Positions 24,691 to 37,816 of a stretch of DNA of 64,000 bases are shown here, piece by piece; positions within the stretch are counted from its first letter, which is position 1, and every line of letters starts with the position of its first letter. A model generated the notes under the pieces. The model ran no database searches. It worked only from the letters and a program-made list of their open reading frames with translations, and was not told the DNA's origin. The DNA is from Dipteronia dyeriana (taxonomy: Eukaryota; Streptophyta; Magnoliopsida; Sapindales; Sapindaceae). The translations under genes and the position numbers were made by a program. The stretch spans positions 114,511,088 to 114,575,087 of the forward strand of contig CM065300.1 of the NCBI GenBank assembly GCA_032871835.1, written 5' to 3'.

Positions 24691-27600
24691 GATAAAAAAA
24701 ATATAGTGGCAGATATGGGTATCGTCTACAGAGATCATGTTATGACTATGTGATTAAACTAACGCCCTTGACTAATGCAAGCGAACTAAATTGCAAATAA
24801 CATCAATTGAATGGTATTTGTTTAGAAATCTAAGAATTGCACTACTGTTAGGCTAATAAAACTAAACACAATGAAAGATAAAGTAGTGGGTATGTGACTA
24901 TCGAAATATGGGAGTTAATGCAATGTCAACACAAATAGTTGGAATTCTATAATTATGATCGATTTGAATGCAATACAGGGCTAATTTTCCTAGCTAGAGC
25001 TTCCGGCATGGCTTGGAATGCTATCAATCCACCCAGGTCACCTTTGCTTTGGATAGATATAAAGTAACCAGGATGGCTTGGATTGAAATGCTCACATTTC
25101 ACCCCTTTTACCTAGCCGAGATATGAAAAATTGGGATGCTCACAACATATCCTATCCGATTCAAGTGAGCTTGATTTAACACCTAATATGTGTATGGTTA
25201 AAAATATAAATTGTTATCAAATATGGACCAAGAGTTGGAATGCCTACTTGGCTCACAAATACACCACTATCCAACCTCTTCAATGGATTGAGAGTTGAAT
25301 TCCTACTAAAGCTAAGGTGAGTATTAGATGCTTTTTAAAACCAAATTCAACCACTAAGTGAATGGGATTTGGATGCCTACCTACTTCACAAAGATTACAA
25401 TTAAGGCATAATTACTCAAACAAGTCCAATCAATCACAAGAAATAAGAGTCGGAATGCCTAATTAAATATAAAGATGATTAAACACAATTAAGCACAATG
25501 AATGGAACTATATTGATCAAATCAAATAGGTGGAAAACCCATAATTCATGAATCAATTACATTAACCCCCAAAATGGGTGATTAGCTACTCATGCTATAT
25601 GAAAAGAAATAAATAGGAGAACAGAGTGAGAATAAACCTATAAGTTGTTCTCTTTCCTTGAAAACTTGAAATCCATTCTTCTAGAACCGTGATTGAGTAG
25701 AAATCAAAGATGGATGAGTGGGTCTTTGGATTAGAGGGAGGAAGAAGAAAATGATATAAGAATCGATATGTAGGCGTGTGTTTGATATCATTAACAACTC
25801 TTTAAATAAGATTCCAAAAATAGGTCTGTTATTTTGATGTTCATAAACAGATCACGAGAAATGTGCCAGTATAGCATGAGTATGGACCCGTACAGTTATC
25901 CGCATTATGACCTGATGCTAGATTCTTCTTCTTTGGTATATAGGCAAATGCGCCGGTATAGTGCTGGTCCTACTAGCACATTCTCCTTTCCTCAATTTCA
26001 TCTTCACGTGCTTGGGTAGTGTACGGGTAAGGACCCGTACAGTACCAACGCACTGAGCTCTTCCCTTTATTGGATTTTGGTCAACTTGTACACCTAAACA
26101 TATAAAACAAGCCATAAGATAACAAAAAATGCATGAAAACAAGACAAAGGAAGTGGATTCGAGGGCCAAAATGTATGACACTTTTGGCTCCATCAAATCC
26201 CCATAAACCTAACCTTTGCTCATCCTCGAGCAATCCTTAAAACGAAACAAGCAAGACACATACAAAAACACAACTCGATCTAAATTTTTTGAGACCTAAA
26301 GCATTTGCCGAAACAATAACTAGTTGGGAGATAATCAAGAGAGAATGGGAGTGAGGAATAAGTTAATGCAAAATGATCTAAATAACTCCCAGGCGCCATT
26401 AGGAAAACTCTCACAACACGAATCCCACACTTAAAGCACCCTTGCCTTGGAAACTACTCACTCTCACACTTCGAGCATAATTCTCTTTGATTCTAGGTCC
26501 TCACATGGAATCTATCTTATTTTTCCTCTCAAAACCTAGGTTCACACTAATGCAATATGTATGCAAATGAAGATATCTAATTGAATCAAATTAATTGCAT
26601 ACATTTGATATAGAATGAAATAAATTTGAAGTGAATGATTCTCAAAATAAAATCAAGTGTCATGAACGTGAAAAGAGCATGCATGACTAATATTCCCAAA
26701 TTAGACATCCCCTAATATCAAAAATGTCTTTCCCTTTAGTTTTTTATATGTGGTGAACAAAGAAATAGGATAATTTTGAATTCAAAGATCACCAATCATG
26801 TCTAAACATACTCACACACCCCACACAATGCTCTACTACACATTAATTACACTTTAGCAACTAGACATTTCCTTACATGCACATTCGTACTTCTCAATTG
26901 TACTTTACTTTGTGAATACTTTACATTAATTTCACAAGGCTCTTTCTTCTCCATTTTATTTTTTTCCTTTTTCTTTCTTTTTGCTACATTTTTCTTTTAT
27001 TTGCTTTTCTTTGCACAACTTTATATATCAATTTACACTTCGGCTCTTAAGTGCAATTTTTGGTACTTTTATATTTTTGAGCCATTTCACGCACAATTAC
27101 ATTGTTTTATACATATATGATATTCCACATTAGATCTCATACCTTCCAACCACACAACACACACACACCCCACATGATTGGCAAAAAAGGGAAGGCTTGT
27201 GTTTGGGCTTATAGTTATATGGTTGATTGTGGTTCCAAATGAAAAAGGTAAGTGTTTGACCGTAAAATTGGCTTTGAAGCACACAAATAAACATAGGAAT
27301 GTGTTTGGGCTTTTTAATTAGTTAATGCACACACATTGCCTAAAATCACCTCAAAGATTCCATCTATCAAGGGATTAAAAGTTTCAATAAAGCAATCCAC
27401 TAAATGATGCATGTTCTATGACACATGACGATTGTTGATGTGATGAGACTTATGCATGGTGTTTGAATAGTGTTTGAGATTTGAAAAACATTTCCCTTAA
27501 ATATATACGTTGTTGGCTTATGTTTATGATCTCACGAGGGTATCTCTAATATTAGAACAAGGCGCTTGAGCACTAAGTCCCCTCGACTTAGACGCTAAAA

Positions 27601-28866
27601 GATTGGACTAACCCATGAAGTGCAAGTGAGATCCCTAAAGTGACAAGGAGCTATGAACACAGTCACTAAGCATGCACAAATTTGTTACAAACAGTATGCT
27701 CAATGTATCTCACCAAGCTAATTAAGTTTGAAAATTTTGGCAAAATGTCAAATTTAGAAAAACATTTGACACTAAAAATGACTCAAGATGCCAAACAAAA
27801 AGATGACTCATAAAGACATCTAAACCCCCAAACCAAAGCTCAACATTGTCCCCAATGCTGGAAACAAGAGAGCCCGACCTAATGACGCACACCTAATCAA
27901 GACAGAAAATGAATTACCTAGGCATTAATCGTGCACAATCACTGCCCAATAAAACAATTAGACTCAAAATAAGCCCATCATCAAAAGACAATTCGATACA
28001 CTATAAATTGAAGCACATGCACACAAATTGTAAAACCAACCACAACACACATAGTCATAACACAAAATAGAATGGAATGGGGCACAACCCCCAAACTGAT
28101 TAACTCTATATGCTCATTCCTATACAAGTATATATAAATATCCACCCCCAAACTGAATGGAGCCTTATATTGCAATGAAAGCATCTTTACTCTCATTCAT
28201 GTATCTTAGAGAGCCTTCAGCTCACCATTCAAAATAAATATAGTCTATTAAATCAACATTCACTCAAAATTGTATTCAGTATGCACAAATTAAATTCATC
28301 ACAATCATGAACTAAATATATTCACAATTGAGTGCACTGCACCAAAATTGAAAATATTCATAAAGATATATAATGAAATTTAAAGTGGAAAGGTGGTAAG
28401 AACTCCCTTTGAAGATAGGGCATTTTGCTCTATTTATGAGCACTCTTGGCTTGCTTGTCTTCGTTGACTTGCAAGTGGCCGGTGTGTCGAATCAAAGAGA
28501 TAAAGAACCTAACCTTGGAGCACACATTCATTCAGAAGGGGTTATCATTCATAACACATATCTCAAACCATAGATACTCTATCACACAAATAAAATCCAA
28601 AAAAAAATCATCCAAAAACAATCATTCACCATCATTCAAAACTAGAAATAGGAATAAAAGGTAATTAACAAAAATAAAATTGATAAACCTCAATTGGTTG
28701 CCTCCTATAAACACCTTAGTTATCATTTTAGCAAGACGTTTCTTGTGCATTATGCATCTGCCAACTCCATAGATTATGCATGGGGTAATTGCACTTCTCC
28801 TCCCCAATAAGGCTTCAAACGATGGTCATTCACCTTAAACCTTTATCCTTCCTTATGGGTATTTTG
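24691..28866 (-). mobile_element. 3' tail of an Athila-like gypsy element
   Basis: At the right end, on minus (about 28845-28790), the frame reads FKVNDHRLKPY. This resembles the conserved last residues of Athila/Tat-type integrase-pol. Leftward there is ~4 kb without genes, containing phrases common in the 3' regions of such elements (for example GGTATCGTCTACAGAGATC near 24719). I read it as the 3' untranslated region plus at least part of the LTR. Neither LTR end could be fixed. Some of this span could instead be unrelated non-coding DNA. Confidence 0.5.
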
Positions 28867-29098
28867 ACTTGTTCAGTAATCACCAAGATCTCAAAGATCG
28901 CCTACAACTCTCTTAGTTACCATTTTTACTCATATGACCACATTTTGACTTGTCTAGAAGCCATATTTCAATAGGCAATATTGAAAACTTAACGTTAAGA
29001 TTTAATATCCAATACCTCAAAATACACATATTATGATATTGTACTCACATTTAATAAATTGAGCCATGATTTCCGTATTTATAAATTAAGTCCTCTAT

Positions 29099-29786
29099 AA
29101 ATGACTGTCAACTACCGAGGCATATGGAACCCAACTCATGAATTTCTCTTCATGCTCATTCTTAGGAGCTTGTTCCTTAGAAAGTTTGTTTCCATGTCTT
29201 AAAGGTAACACACCTTTATTAGAATCTCGCATGAAGAACCTAGACAATATTTTATCTATGTATGAAGCTTAGGATAATGCAATCGTTCTATTCTTTCTAT
29301 CCCTTATAACTTGGATACCAAGAATTTAACTTGCTTCTCCTAAGTCCTTCATATCAATTTTTTTTGCTAACCATTATTTTACTGATGTCAATACACCTGC
29401 ATCATTTCTGATGAGTAGTATATCATCAATGAAAAGAACTAGGAAAACGAACTTGCCTTTGATCCTTTTTTATACACAAGGTTTGTAAAAATTGTGTATA
29501 AATCATAATCTTTTCACAACTAGATTGAACTTTATGTTCCAGGATCTGGATGCTTGCTTCAATCCATATATGGATCTTTACAACTTGTATACCATTTCCT
29601 CTTGGCCTTTTTCAATGAATCCTTCTACTTACATCATATAGATGCTTTCGTCAAGATTTCCGTTAAAGAAGGTTGTCTTGATGTTAATTTGCCAAATCTC
29701 TAGATCTAGAGATCCTGTAATGGATAAGAGCATCCTAATGGATTTCAACATGGCCACAGGAGAGAAGGTTTCCTCATAATCGTTAC
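29099..29786 (-). pseudogene. Copia III reverse transcriptase
   Basis: The minus frame shows a YEETFSPVAM-like start at ~29775, TTFFNGNLDESIYMM at ~29680, and a FIDD catalytic box (first position changed from Tyr) near 29430. The KQFDMKDLGE region and the SRF-like region follow, decayed, to 29099. The N-terminal side continues at 31986, beyond the solo LTR. Confidence 0.8.
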
Positions 29787-31980
29787 TGTAAGGACCTTGA
29801 TTTTATGATTGGCTTATTTCATGACAAACACCACACACACCACATTGGGGATGATTGTGTAATGGGTAGCTTAGGTCCTCATTGGTAAGCTACCAAGCAT
29901 CTCCATAACTTCAAGAGCAAAAGGTATATTCACTTGACTTTGCCTCTTGCAAAGTTTAAGTGCACACATACACCTCATGCATTCTTTGTTGATCTTGCAT
30001 TTGTGTTGATATTGTTTATATGTGTGCATCTCTTCACAATTACACTTGCACTTCATTTGTAGATTTAAGTGTGGTAATGTGTTGTGTTTGCGCTTGCACG
30101 ATGGTGTGCTTGTTTTAGCGCGTTGAGTAACCATATGAGAAGGTCTCATTCTTCTCTTGGTTTGGTTATATGAGTAAGGTGTCTAGTTTCAAAAGAGTAT
30201 ATTTCAATGGTTTAATGTTTTTCAAAACTGACCTTTGTATGGTCTTATGACCATATCTTTTTTTTAAATGATTCAAAATGAGGTTTGAAAATTTCTATAC
30301 AAACTAGACACCCATATCTTTCCAACGGTATAATATTTGTAATATTTTATGACCGTTTGGATTGGTTTTGAATTCCCCAAAGTGACCACAAAAACAGGGC
30401 ATCTCTGTTGTTGTCAGTTTCTGACCTTTGGTCACTAAAATGACCATAACGTTTTCTACAGACATCCGAATCATATTTTTTAAATTGGAGTAGAAATTAG
30501 ACTTCCATACCTTTCCAACGGTATATTATACAAAAGGTTTGGATGTCGTTTGGTCATATTTTGGGTCGCTCGAAGCTCGAGCTGTTGTGCTGTCTGGCGT
30601 GTGCAGCGGCCTAGGCCGCTGTTGGTGCCATGCCTAGCCAGCGACCTAGGCAGCGGTAATGTCCAGCCATGCCTTGCTTCACAGGCTGTGGTTTGGACAC
30701 TTGCCTAGGCCGCAGCATGCACAGTAGTCATGCGGGACTTTGTCTCCCAAGTCCAAAACGATGTCGTTTTGTGTAGGGCTTCTTTATATATGTTCTCTTC
30801 TTCTTCCTTGCCTTCCTGGAGCTCAAAGAATACATTTTTAGAGTGAGAGAACCTCCATTAGAGAGAGAAAACTTCAAACTTTGTTATTTGACTCTCCAAA
30901 CCCCAAACTCATCTTCATCTTGCATTCAAGCATCATTCCAAGCATGAGTTTTCATTTATTGGTAAGTAGAACCACCATTGTTGTTCATTTATTGTTCTAG
31001 CTTACCAAGACATGTCATTTATTGCTTAAATTAGCATTTCTTCATATTAACTGCATATTTGTTGAAATTATGACATGTTTGGGGTTTGTATTGTGATAAC
31101 TTGCATTATTAGGTCATTTAAGCCTAAATAGCTAATCCATGAATGTTCATGTATACATAATTGATGATTAGGTTGACTTTGTGCATCTAGTCTAGTTTAT
31201 GAACATTTATATGTATGCCTCAATGATTGCATTTCTTGATTGCAAAATTGCCCTTGATTATTTGTTGTGACAACTTGTGTTGGTTGGACTTTTATTGACA
31301 ATTAGATTGTTAGATTTTATCTACACATCTAATTGAGTCCTTGGTATGGGCATGTAGGCATTGTTTGATAACTAGGATGTTTAATTGAATTATCTACATC
31401 TAGTTAAGCATTTTGTGTTTGGTCTTACACATAATTGCATTTGAGCATAGTGTCATATATACACTTAGACCATATACTTTTCATAGAGTCAAAGTCTTGT
31501 GGCTTCTAGGTGTAGTTGCGCAAGCAAGTCTAGTCTTGACAAGCACTTGGTCGGGTGTCACTGTAAAAGGCCCAAGGGGTAGAGTATGAGGCGTTCACGC
31601 CAAGAGTAGTGTATCAGGGGATATCACTAGGGACTGAACCAAGAGTGGTGAGTGGTGGTGTCCATAGCCTGAGGTCGTCGAGAGTGAGAGTCAGAGAATC
31701 ACTTGAGGGTGTAACCTTTTATTCATATAGTGGATTTCTGCGACCGAGTGTGGCGCACTTAACAACCCATGATTTTTCTCATTTGGAGGGTTTCCACATA
31801 TACATCTTGTGTTATTTATATTTCCACACTGTACACTTGATATTGTATGTTTGTTTTATTGGGTGAATTTTGAATATTGACTAATCAAGAAAAATTGGTA
31901 ATTGACTTGATTAAAACCTATTCCCCCCCCCCCCCCCCCCCCCACTCTAGGTTTAGACACACGTTTTAAGGAAACTTCCA
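29787..31980 (+). mobile_element. Solo LTR 1 (2.19 kb) with 5-bp target duplication
   Basis: It begins TGTAAGGACC and ends AACTTCCA, flanked by perfect GTTAC repeats at 29782-29786 and 31981-31985. It splits the copia III RT between codons that rejoin sensibly. It carries a TATA box (TTTATATA, 30783-30790) with an A/C-rich leader and then a GGTAAGT donor-like site near 30960. A 21-base C tract followed by ACTCTAGGTTTAGACAC lies near the right end. No internal region or second LTR is present, so it is a solo LTR. The C tract and TCTAGGTTT box match solo LTR 3, suggesting one lineage, possibly SIRE/Maximus-like copia, but this is inference. Confidence 0.92.
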
Positions 31981-31985
31981 GTTAC

Positions 31986-32639
31986 CTTCCTTCTATGTGT
32001 AACCTTTAGCTACCAATCTAGCTTTAAAGGTTTACACATTTCCATCCATTTCTCTCTTCCTCTTGTATACCCAGTTGCACCAAATGGGTTTTATCTCTTT
32101 ACGCAAGTCTACAAGGGACTAGACTTTGTTTTTGAACATAGATTCAATTTCACTTTGCATTGCCTTTGGCCAATGACGACAATCAATATCCTTCAAAACT
32201 TCCTTGTACGTGTAGAGATCATTGTCATTCGGAAGATTTTTCACTAATTCTACCAGACCGATGTATCTCTCGGGTTGTTTAGTAACCCTTCCACTTCGAC
32301 GAGGAAAAGTAGGTTGCTGATCTAGTGTTGGTTCATAACTTGCAACAGGGCTAGGTTGTTACACCTCTTGTGGAATTGTATCTTATGAAAGCTCCTTCAT
32401 GACAATTCTATTCTTAGGCAAAAACTCATTCATATAGTCCTTTTCCAGAAATTTAGCATTTGTCAAAACAAGTACATTAAAATCTGAAGGACTATAGAAA
32501 TTTAGTTCATTTTGGATACCCTACCAATATGCATGTTTCTGAATGGGACTCCATCTTTTATCTTTACTTTTAGCATGTGCGCAAGACATCCAAATATCCT
32601 GAAGTGTTTTAAACTAGACTTTCACCTAGTCCACAACTA
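31986..32639 (-). pseudogene. Copia III pol, integrase-RT linker
   Basis: On minus, the end next to the solo LTR reads WVYKRKREMDGNV, a stop, then TFKARLVAKGYT. This is the well-known stretch just before the copia RT catalytic region. Further right lies the low-conservation linker and the tail of integrase, decayed. It ends at 32639, where the copia II LTR begins with TGTAGGG. Confidence 0.8.
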
Positions 32640-35600
32640 TGTAGGGAAAATAAAACACACGAAGCGGAAGCGTGAGAAAATTTAATAAAATTGGGGTTTG
32701 CATATAAATAAAAAAAATTCTCTTTGACTAACAAAAACCTTAACCCTAGATTAATTGAAGTATATAAAAAGTGTCGTACCTTTTTCTCATGATGATTGAA
32801 CAAGCGCCGAACTGATTCCGCAAGATCTTTCAATCCAATCACGAACGTGAACCACCTAGGAGTGTGGGCTCCCTTTCTTTTAATCGTATACCCGAGGATG
32901 AAAACATACAAAATCTTGTTCTTTGTTAGTTACAATAGTCCTCCAAGAAGAAAACAAAGAACGTTAGGTCATTTGTGAATTATCAATCAATTTGATTGAA
33001 ACTCGCGGGAATCTTGATTCTATGTTGTACATAAAACCTTTTGATGTAAAGGCTACTAGTGTACTATCAAAAACTAAACGTTCTTCCTTCCTTTTCATCT
33101 TTGCCGAATCACACACTATTTCTTAGAGTTGATCGATTTTTTTCTAGAGTAAAATTAGATTTTTCTCCCTCAAAATTTTTATGGTGGCCGAATTCTTCTC
33201 TTAGAAAAATAGGGCTGGCCAAAATCTATATTAGAAAAACTTAGAGTTGGTCGAAATTTCCAAACCTATATATATAGGATCATAAGTTCTCACCTAAGAA
33301 GAATTTATTTGGTTGGCAAGAATCCTTTCCTTAAATGGATTTATTTGGTTGTTTAGAATCCTTTTTTAAAAAGAATTCTATCCTTCTCTTATATATACAT
33401 AGCTGGCCGAATTTCACTTAATTTAATAAGGAGACTTAATTCTTTTCCTAAGAAGGATTTACTTGGTAGTTAAGAATCCTTTCCTTAGGTGGGTTTACTT
33501 GGTGGAATCTTATTCATATTGCTTATTCATACCCTTGACAATCTTAATGGAGAAAGTGTATCCTCTTGAAGAATACCAGTAATCGCCAAGGGCTCATAGA
33601 CCGCCTATAGCTCTCAAAGTTACCATATTTACTCATATGACCACATTTTGAACTTGGATATTTTGACTTGTCCAAAAGCTATGTTTCAATAGTCACTATT
33701 GAAAACTTAACGTTAAGATTTAATATCCAAAACCTCAAAACATCCATATGATGGTATTCTAATCTAATTCAATAAATGGAGCCACGATGTCCATATCTAT
33801 AAATGAAGTCCTCTTTCGATTAAAAAATGAATACAACCAAATTATCGAGGATAGACTATGCTATTTAATCGTACTCATTGATAGCTCAAATGATAACACT
33901 TGCAACCATAAGTCCATCATTTATCTCAGGATTAAGATAGACTCTCTGATTGTCTTCAAATGAAAACTTTTATTCATTGACTGTTCTAGATAAAGTATTT
34001 CATTGTGATCCTATTCAATGCACCCAGCGCACTAGATTATTTTTCCCAAAGACACCTCACTTTGATGATTTTAGACTCATCATAACATATTTGATCCCAT
34101 TCAAATGCTAGCAAAAGAATCTATAACTTTGACAAGATAATGGTGCCCAACCTTTTATCTTAAGTTGTGAATATTATTCAAGACTAACTAAAGAATTGTG
34201 TCTACCTAATACATATCTAGATGTATGAACAATTCTTATTTTCTCATAGTCTTTTGACCTTAGGATTATTTACTTTTGACAATTATAATAATTAAACTAT
34301 AAATGCTATAAGATATGTTAAACTAGAAATCACTTTATTATTTTGAAAAGATTGTCAAATACAATATTATACTCTTGCTATCGAACATAATCCTAACAAT
34401 CTCCCACTTTCTCTATAGAAAATGTGCCATATCTCTCATCCCCATGTTCTCTAGATGCCCATCAAAACTCTTTTATGGAAAAGCCTTTGTAAGGGGATCC
34501 GCTAGATTTTCTGCTGACGTGATCTTGGTAATCGTCACGTCACCCTTATGCACAATGCCCTTAGAAGGTGATACTTTCTTTCAATATGTTTCCCTCTCTT
34601 ATGACTTCTTGGTTCTCTCGCATTAGCCACTGGTCCACTATTGTCACAATAGATGGTGATCTGCTTATTCGCATCAGGAACCACTTCCAAGTCAATCAAG
34701 AATTGGCGGAGCCAGACGGCCTCTTTAGCAGCCTCGTATGCGGTAATATACTCGGCTTCCATGGTGGAATCGGTAATATAAGATTTCTTGATACTCCTCC
34801 ATATGACATCCCCTCCTCCAACAGTAAACACAGATCCTGATGTTGATCTCATGGAGTCAGAATCTGACTGAAAATCAAATTTTGTATACCCAACGAGAAT
34901 TAAATCCCCACCAGAGTATACAAGCATATAATCTCTCGTTCTCCTAAGATACTTGAAAGTATGCTTGATTGTCGTCCAGTGATCAGGAGGGTTTTGATTG
35001 AAACCTGCTAACTATGCCCACAAAAAAATAAATATCTGGTCTAGTGCAGAGCATTGCATACATGAGACTTTCAAATACAGATGCATATGGAACCCTATTC
35101 ATGAATTGCTCTCCATGCTCATTCTTAAAAACTTGTTCCTTAGAAAGTTTGATTCCATGTCTAAAAGGTAACATACCTTTCTTGGAATCTTGCATGGAAA
35201 ACCTAGACAAGATTTTATCTTTGTATGAAGCTTGGGATAATGCAATCATTCTATTTTTTCTATCCCTTTTGACTTGAATACCAAGAATATAACTTGCTTC
35301 TCCTATGTCCTTCATATCAAATTGTTTTGCTAACCATTCTTTTATTGATGTCAATAGACCTACATCATTTTCGATGAGTAGTTTATCATCAACGTAAAGA
35401 ACTAGGAAAACCAACTTGTCGCCTTTAATCCTTTTGTTTACACAAGGTTCGTCAAGGTTTTGAATAAATCCAAAAAATTTCACTACTCGATCGAACCTTA
35501 TGTTCTAGGATCTGGATGCTTGCTTCAATCCATATATGGATCTTGCAACTTGCATACCCTTTCCTCTTGGCCTTTTTCAATGAATCCTTCTGGTTGCATC
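32640..35600 (-). mobile_element. Copia-family element II, 3' half
   Basis: The LTR (32640-34398, 1759 bp) starts TGTAGGG and ends CCTAACA. It is followed by the polypurine-like CTCCCACTTTC, RNase H, then RT up to 35600, where solo LTR 2 interrupts. A 22-bp continuation lies at 37489-37510. The rest of pol, gag and the other LTR are missing. The LTR is ~440 bp shorter than that of copy I through internal deletion. Confidence 0.88.
34430..35600 (-). pseudogene. Copia II reverse transcriptase and RNase H
   Basis: Frames at 35483-34983 and 34927-34535 give VLYVDD, KQFDMKDIGE, SRFSMQDSKKG, then YTKFDFQSDSDSMRSTSG, TDSTMEAEYITAYEAAKEAV and an RSHKRGKHIERKYH block. This is the best-kept copia pol in the window. 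One frameshift at about 34950-34983 separates RT from RNase H. It encodes the polymerase and nuclease of the element and is not functional. Confidence 0.9.
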
Positions 35601-37488
35601 TGATCAGTCTATTTCTATACATGTTTTAAATCCCCATTTCCTATTATTTGTGCTTTGTTCTTGGGTGAAATTAGGTATTTTATATGTTTGTTGAGCATGT
35701 GTAGGTCACATTCCATTCAAGTGGTGTTAGATGTTATTTTGGAGAAAAAGAGCAAAAAGTTAAATTTCGGACCAATGCAGAATAGTTATATTGTGGTGCC
35801 AATATCTCTCAGCTCCGATCGAATTGTGTGTTATACTACCTATGGATTGAAAGCCCAGGAAGTCTAGTTTCTGACACACTTTACAGAAATGGGCAATTTA
35901 GTAACCAAAGGTCAGTGCTGGATAGTCAATCGCGGCCTAGACCGCCTCTAGGCACAAGACCTATCCAGCGGTCTACGGAGCGGTACATGGCAGAGGAATT
36001 CTGCAGTCTGGACCGCGGTGACCTCCAAAGCGACTCAGACTGCGGTTTGATGGATTTTTGATGAAAAACCACTCCGAATTGGTCCAGAATTGTTCCAAAA
36101 ATCCCCTAATCAAATTCTAATGATTTTAGAAGACCAAAACATGTTTGGGAAACTTCCAAAACTCAAATTATGAGTCAAACATCAAAAAAGAAAATTCAAT
36201 TTAGGAAAGGATTCTCATTCCTTGTTTCATTCTACTTTCCCACTTGATGGATTTCCTAAACCTAAGAAGAATTGGGGGTTCACAAGAAAAAAACACCTAT
36301 AAATACTTCCTATTCTTTGCAATTCAAAAGGGATAGAAGCCAAGGGAGGTCCCAAGCCACCAAGGGGGCTATCCCCTACCACCCCATCACCGTACATCAC
36401 CATACACCTTCCATTCATCTTTACACATCGAATATTCGAAGACGAAAAAGAATTCATCATTGAAGACTTAAAGAACTCATTGAAGGCCAAGATGGGTTTT
36501 ATCTTTTCTTTCTCTACTCTATCTATTTTCAGGATGTGTAACTAATTCCATTACTAGGGAATCAATGTGAACCTTTTGTGAATGCTCATGTTTAGATTAA
36601 TAATATAATTTCATCAACTCAATTCTTGATTTGTTCATTATTCTTAATTGCTTGACTCTCATTAGTTTTAATATTTATTCACACCATAGACCAAGGGTGG
36701 ATAATTATTTGGCATGATTTTAGGGTTAAGACTATCTGAGAATTAGGGTTAGAGTATAGACCAAACCTAACCTTGATTAATGCTATTTTAAATGCTCTTT
36801 TAAATGAATAAATTTTATCTTTAGCATAGACCAAGCAAAGAATAGAATTTGATTCTTATTTCTTGCGCTTAACGGGTTTTCGTTCATTGTTCACACCATA
36901 GACCAAGGGTGAATAGTGGTTGGGAATACTTGACTCATCCCGTGCAGTATAGACCAAACCTAACCTTGATTAATGCTCTTTTAAATGAATGAATTTTATC
37001 TTTAGCATAGACCAAGCAAAGAATAGAATTTGGTTCTTATTTCTTGCGCTTAACGGGTTTTCTATCATTGTTCACACCATAGACCAAGGGTGAATAGTGG
37101 TTGGGAATACTTGACTCATCCCGTGATCGTACGGTAATAGTCATATTAAAGATAAAGAATGAACCCTTGAATTGATTAAATCTTTTTACAAATTAATCCA
37201 TGCATTAAGTGTTCATAATTTGGGATCATTGATGACCTAGTGCCTTCTCACCCTTGACCACAACCCAGTCTTTTCAATTGCTTTGTTTAGTTTAATTTAA
37301 TTTGGTTTTAGTTTTAATTTAATCTTCAAACAATATTTTGGTTACTTTCAATTTAGATTTAATTAGAATTAGATTTAATCGGTAAATCTCTAGTCCTCGT
37401 GGGAACAATCCTTACTTGTCGTTGTACTTATCTTCACGATTAGTGCACTTACGAGTATTGTTTTTATAACATGATTTACAACAAATCA
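35601..37488 (+). mobile_element. Solo LTR 2 (1.89 kb) with near-perfect target duplication
   Basis: It begins TGATCAG and ends AAATCA, flanked by GCATC (35596-35600) and GCATT (37489-37493). A TATA box (TATAAATA, 36298-36305) is followed by a leader, and the 3' part carries CTCGTGGGAACAATCCTTAC, a phrase typical of the ends of Athila/Tat-like LTRs. It holds a direct duplication of ~193 bp (about 36755-37135). No coding region is present; frames at 35655-36490 are spurious. Confidence 0.82.
36755..37135 (+). repeat. ~193-bp tandem duplication in solo LTR 2
   Basis: TATAGACCAAACCTAACC recurs at 36755 and 36948, and the shorter word ATAGACCAA recurs throughout. Both copies hold TTCTTGCGCTTAACGGGTTT. 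It arose inside the LTR and does not encode anything visible. Confidence 0.85.
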
Positions 37489-37816
37489 GCATTATGTAGA
37501 TTCTTTCGTCTTCTTGCAAGAAGAAGTGTTTGTTGAGCAACCCAAGGGGTTTGTGGATCCTCACAACCTTAATCATGTCTATCACCTCAACAAAGCTTTA
37601 TATGGGTTGAAACAAGCACCAAGGGCTTGGTATGAACGTCTCACCCAATATCTCAGAGACAATGGCTACACTAGGGGTAGTGTTGAAAAGACTCTATTCA
37701 TCAAGAAAAACAAAGATGAGCTCTTTATAGCTCAAATCTATGTTGATGATATAGTCTTTGGCTCCACCAATGACACCAAAGTCCAACAATTTGTTGATGT
37801 CATGTCTCATTTGGAT
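37489..37816 (+). pseudogene. Copia RT fragment of a second lineage, fused head-to-head with copia II
   Basis: From about 37511 the plus strand reads [29 protein letters not shown] and [13 protein letters not shown]. This is the central RT region with the YVDD box, of a kind seen in SIRE/Maximus copia elements and distinct from copies I-III. It is intact over ~100 codons but lacks both ends. On the left it meets 22 bp of copia II (reading minus) at a 14-bp palindrome. On the right it runs into a copia LTR fragment at about 37817, which supplies the last eight codons of the open frame. Confidence 0.85.

Larger units (their letters stand above)
28867..32639 (-). mobile_element. Copia-family element III, fragment split by a solo LTR
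   Basis: Reading + coordinates leftmost first: an LTR fragment (28867-29098, matching part of the copia I LTR) is fused to RT (29099-29786). A solo LTR insertion (29787-31980) comes next, followed by the rest of pol (31986-32639). At the right end the LTR of copy II adjoins it. All read on minus. The direct fusion of LTR to RT shows a deletion of RNase H and the LTR end. Stops are scattered throughout. Confidence 0.82.

Noticed and set aside
24507..24692. 61-residue plus-strand frame
   Set aside because: Shadow of block 1 of the degraded minus-strand gene.
31609..31866. 85-residue plus-strand frame in solo LTR 1
   Set aside because: Lies in an LTR leader region; no family resemblance.
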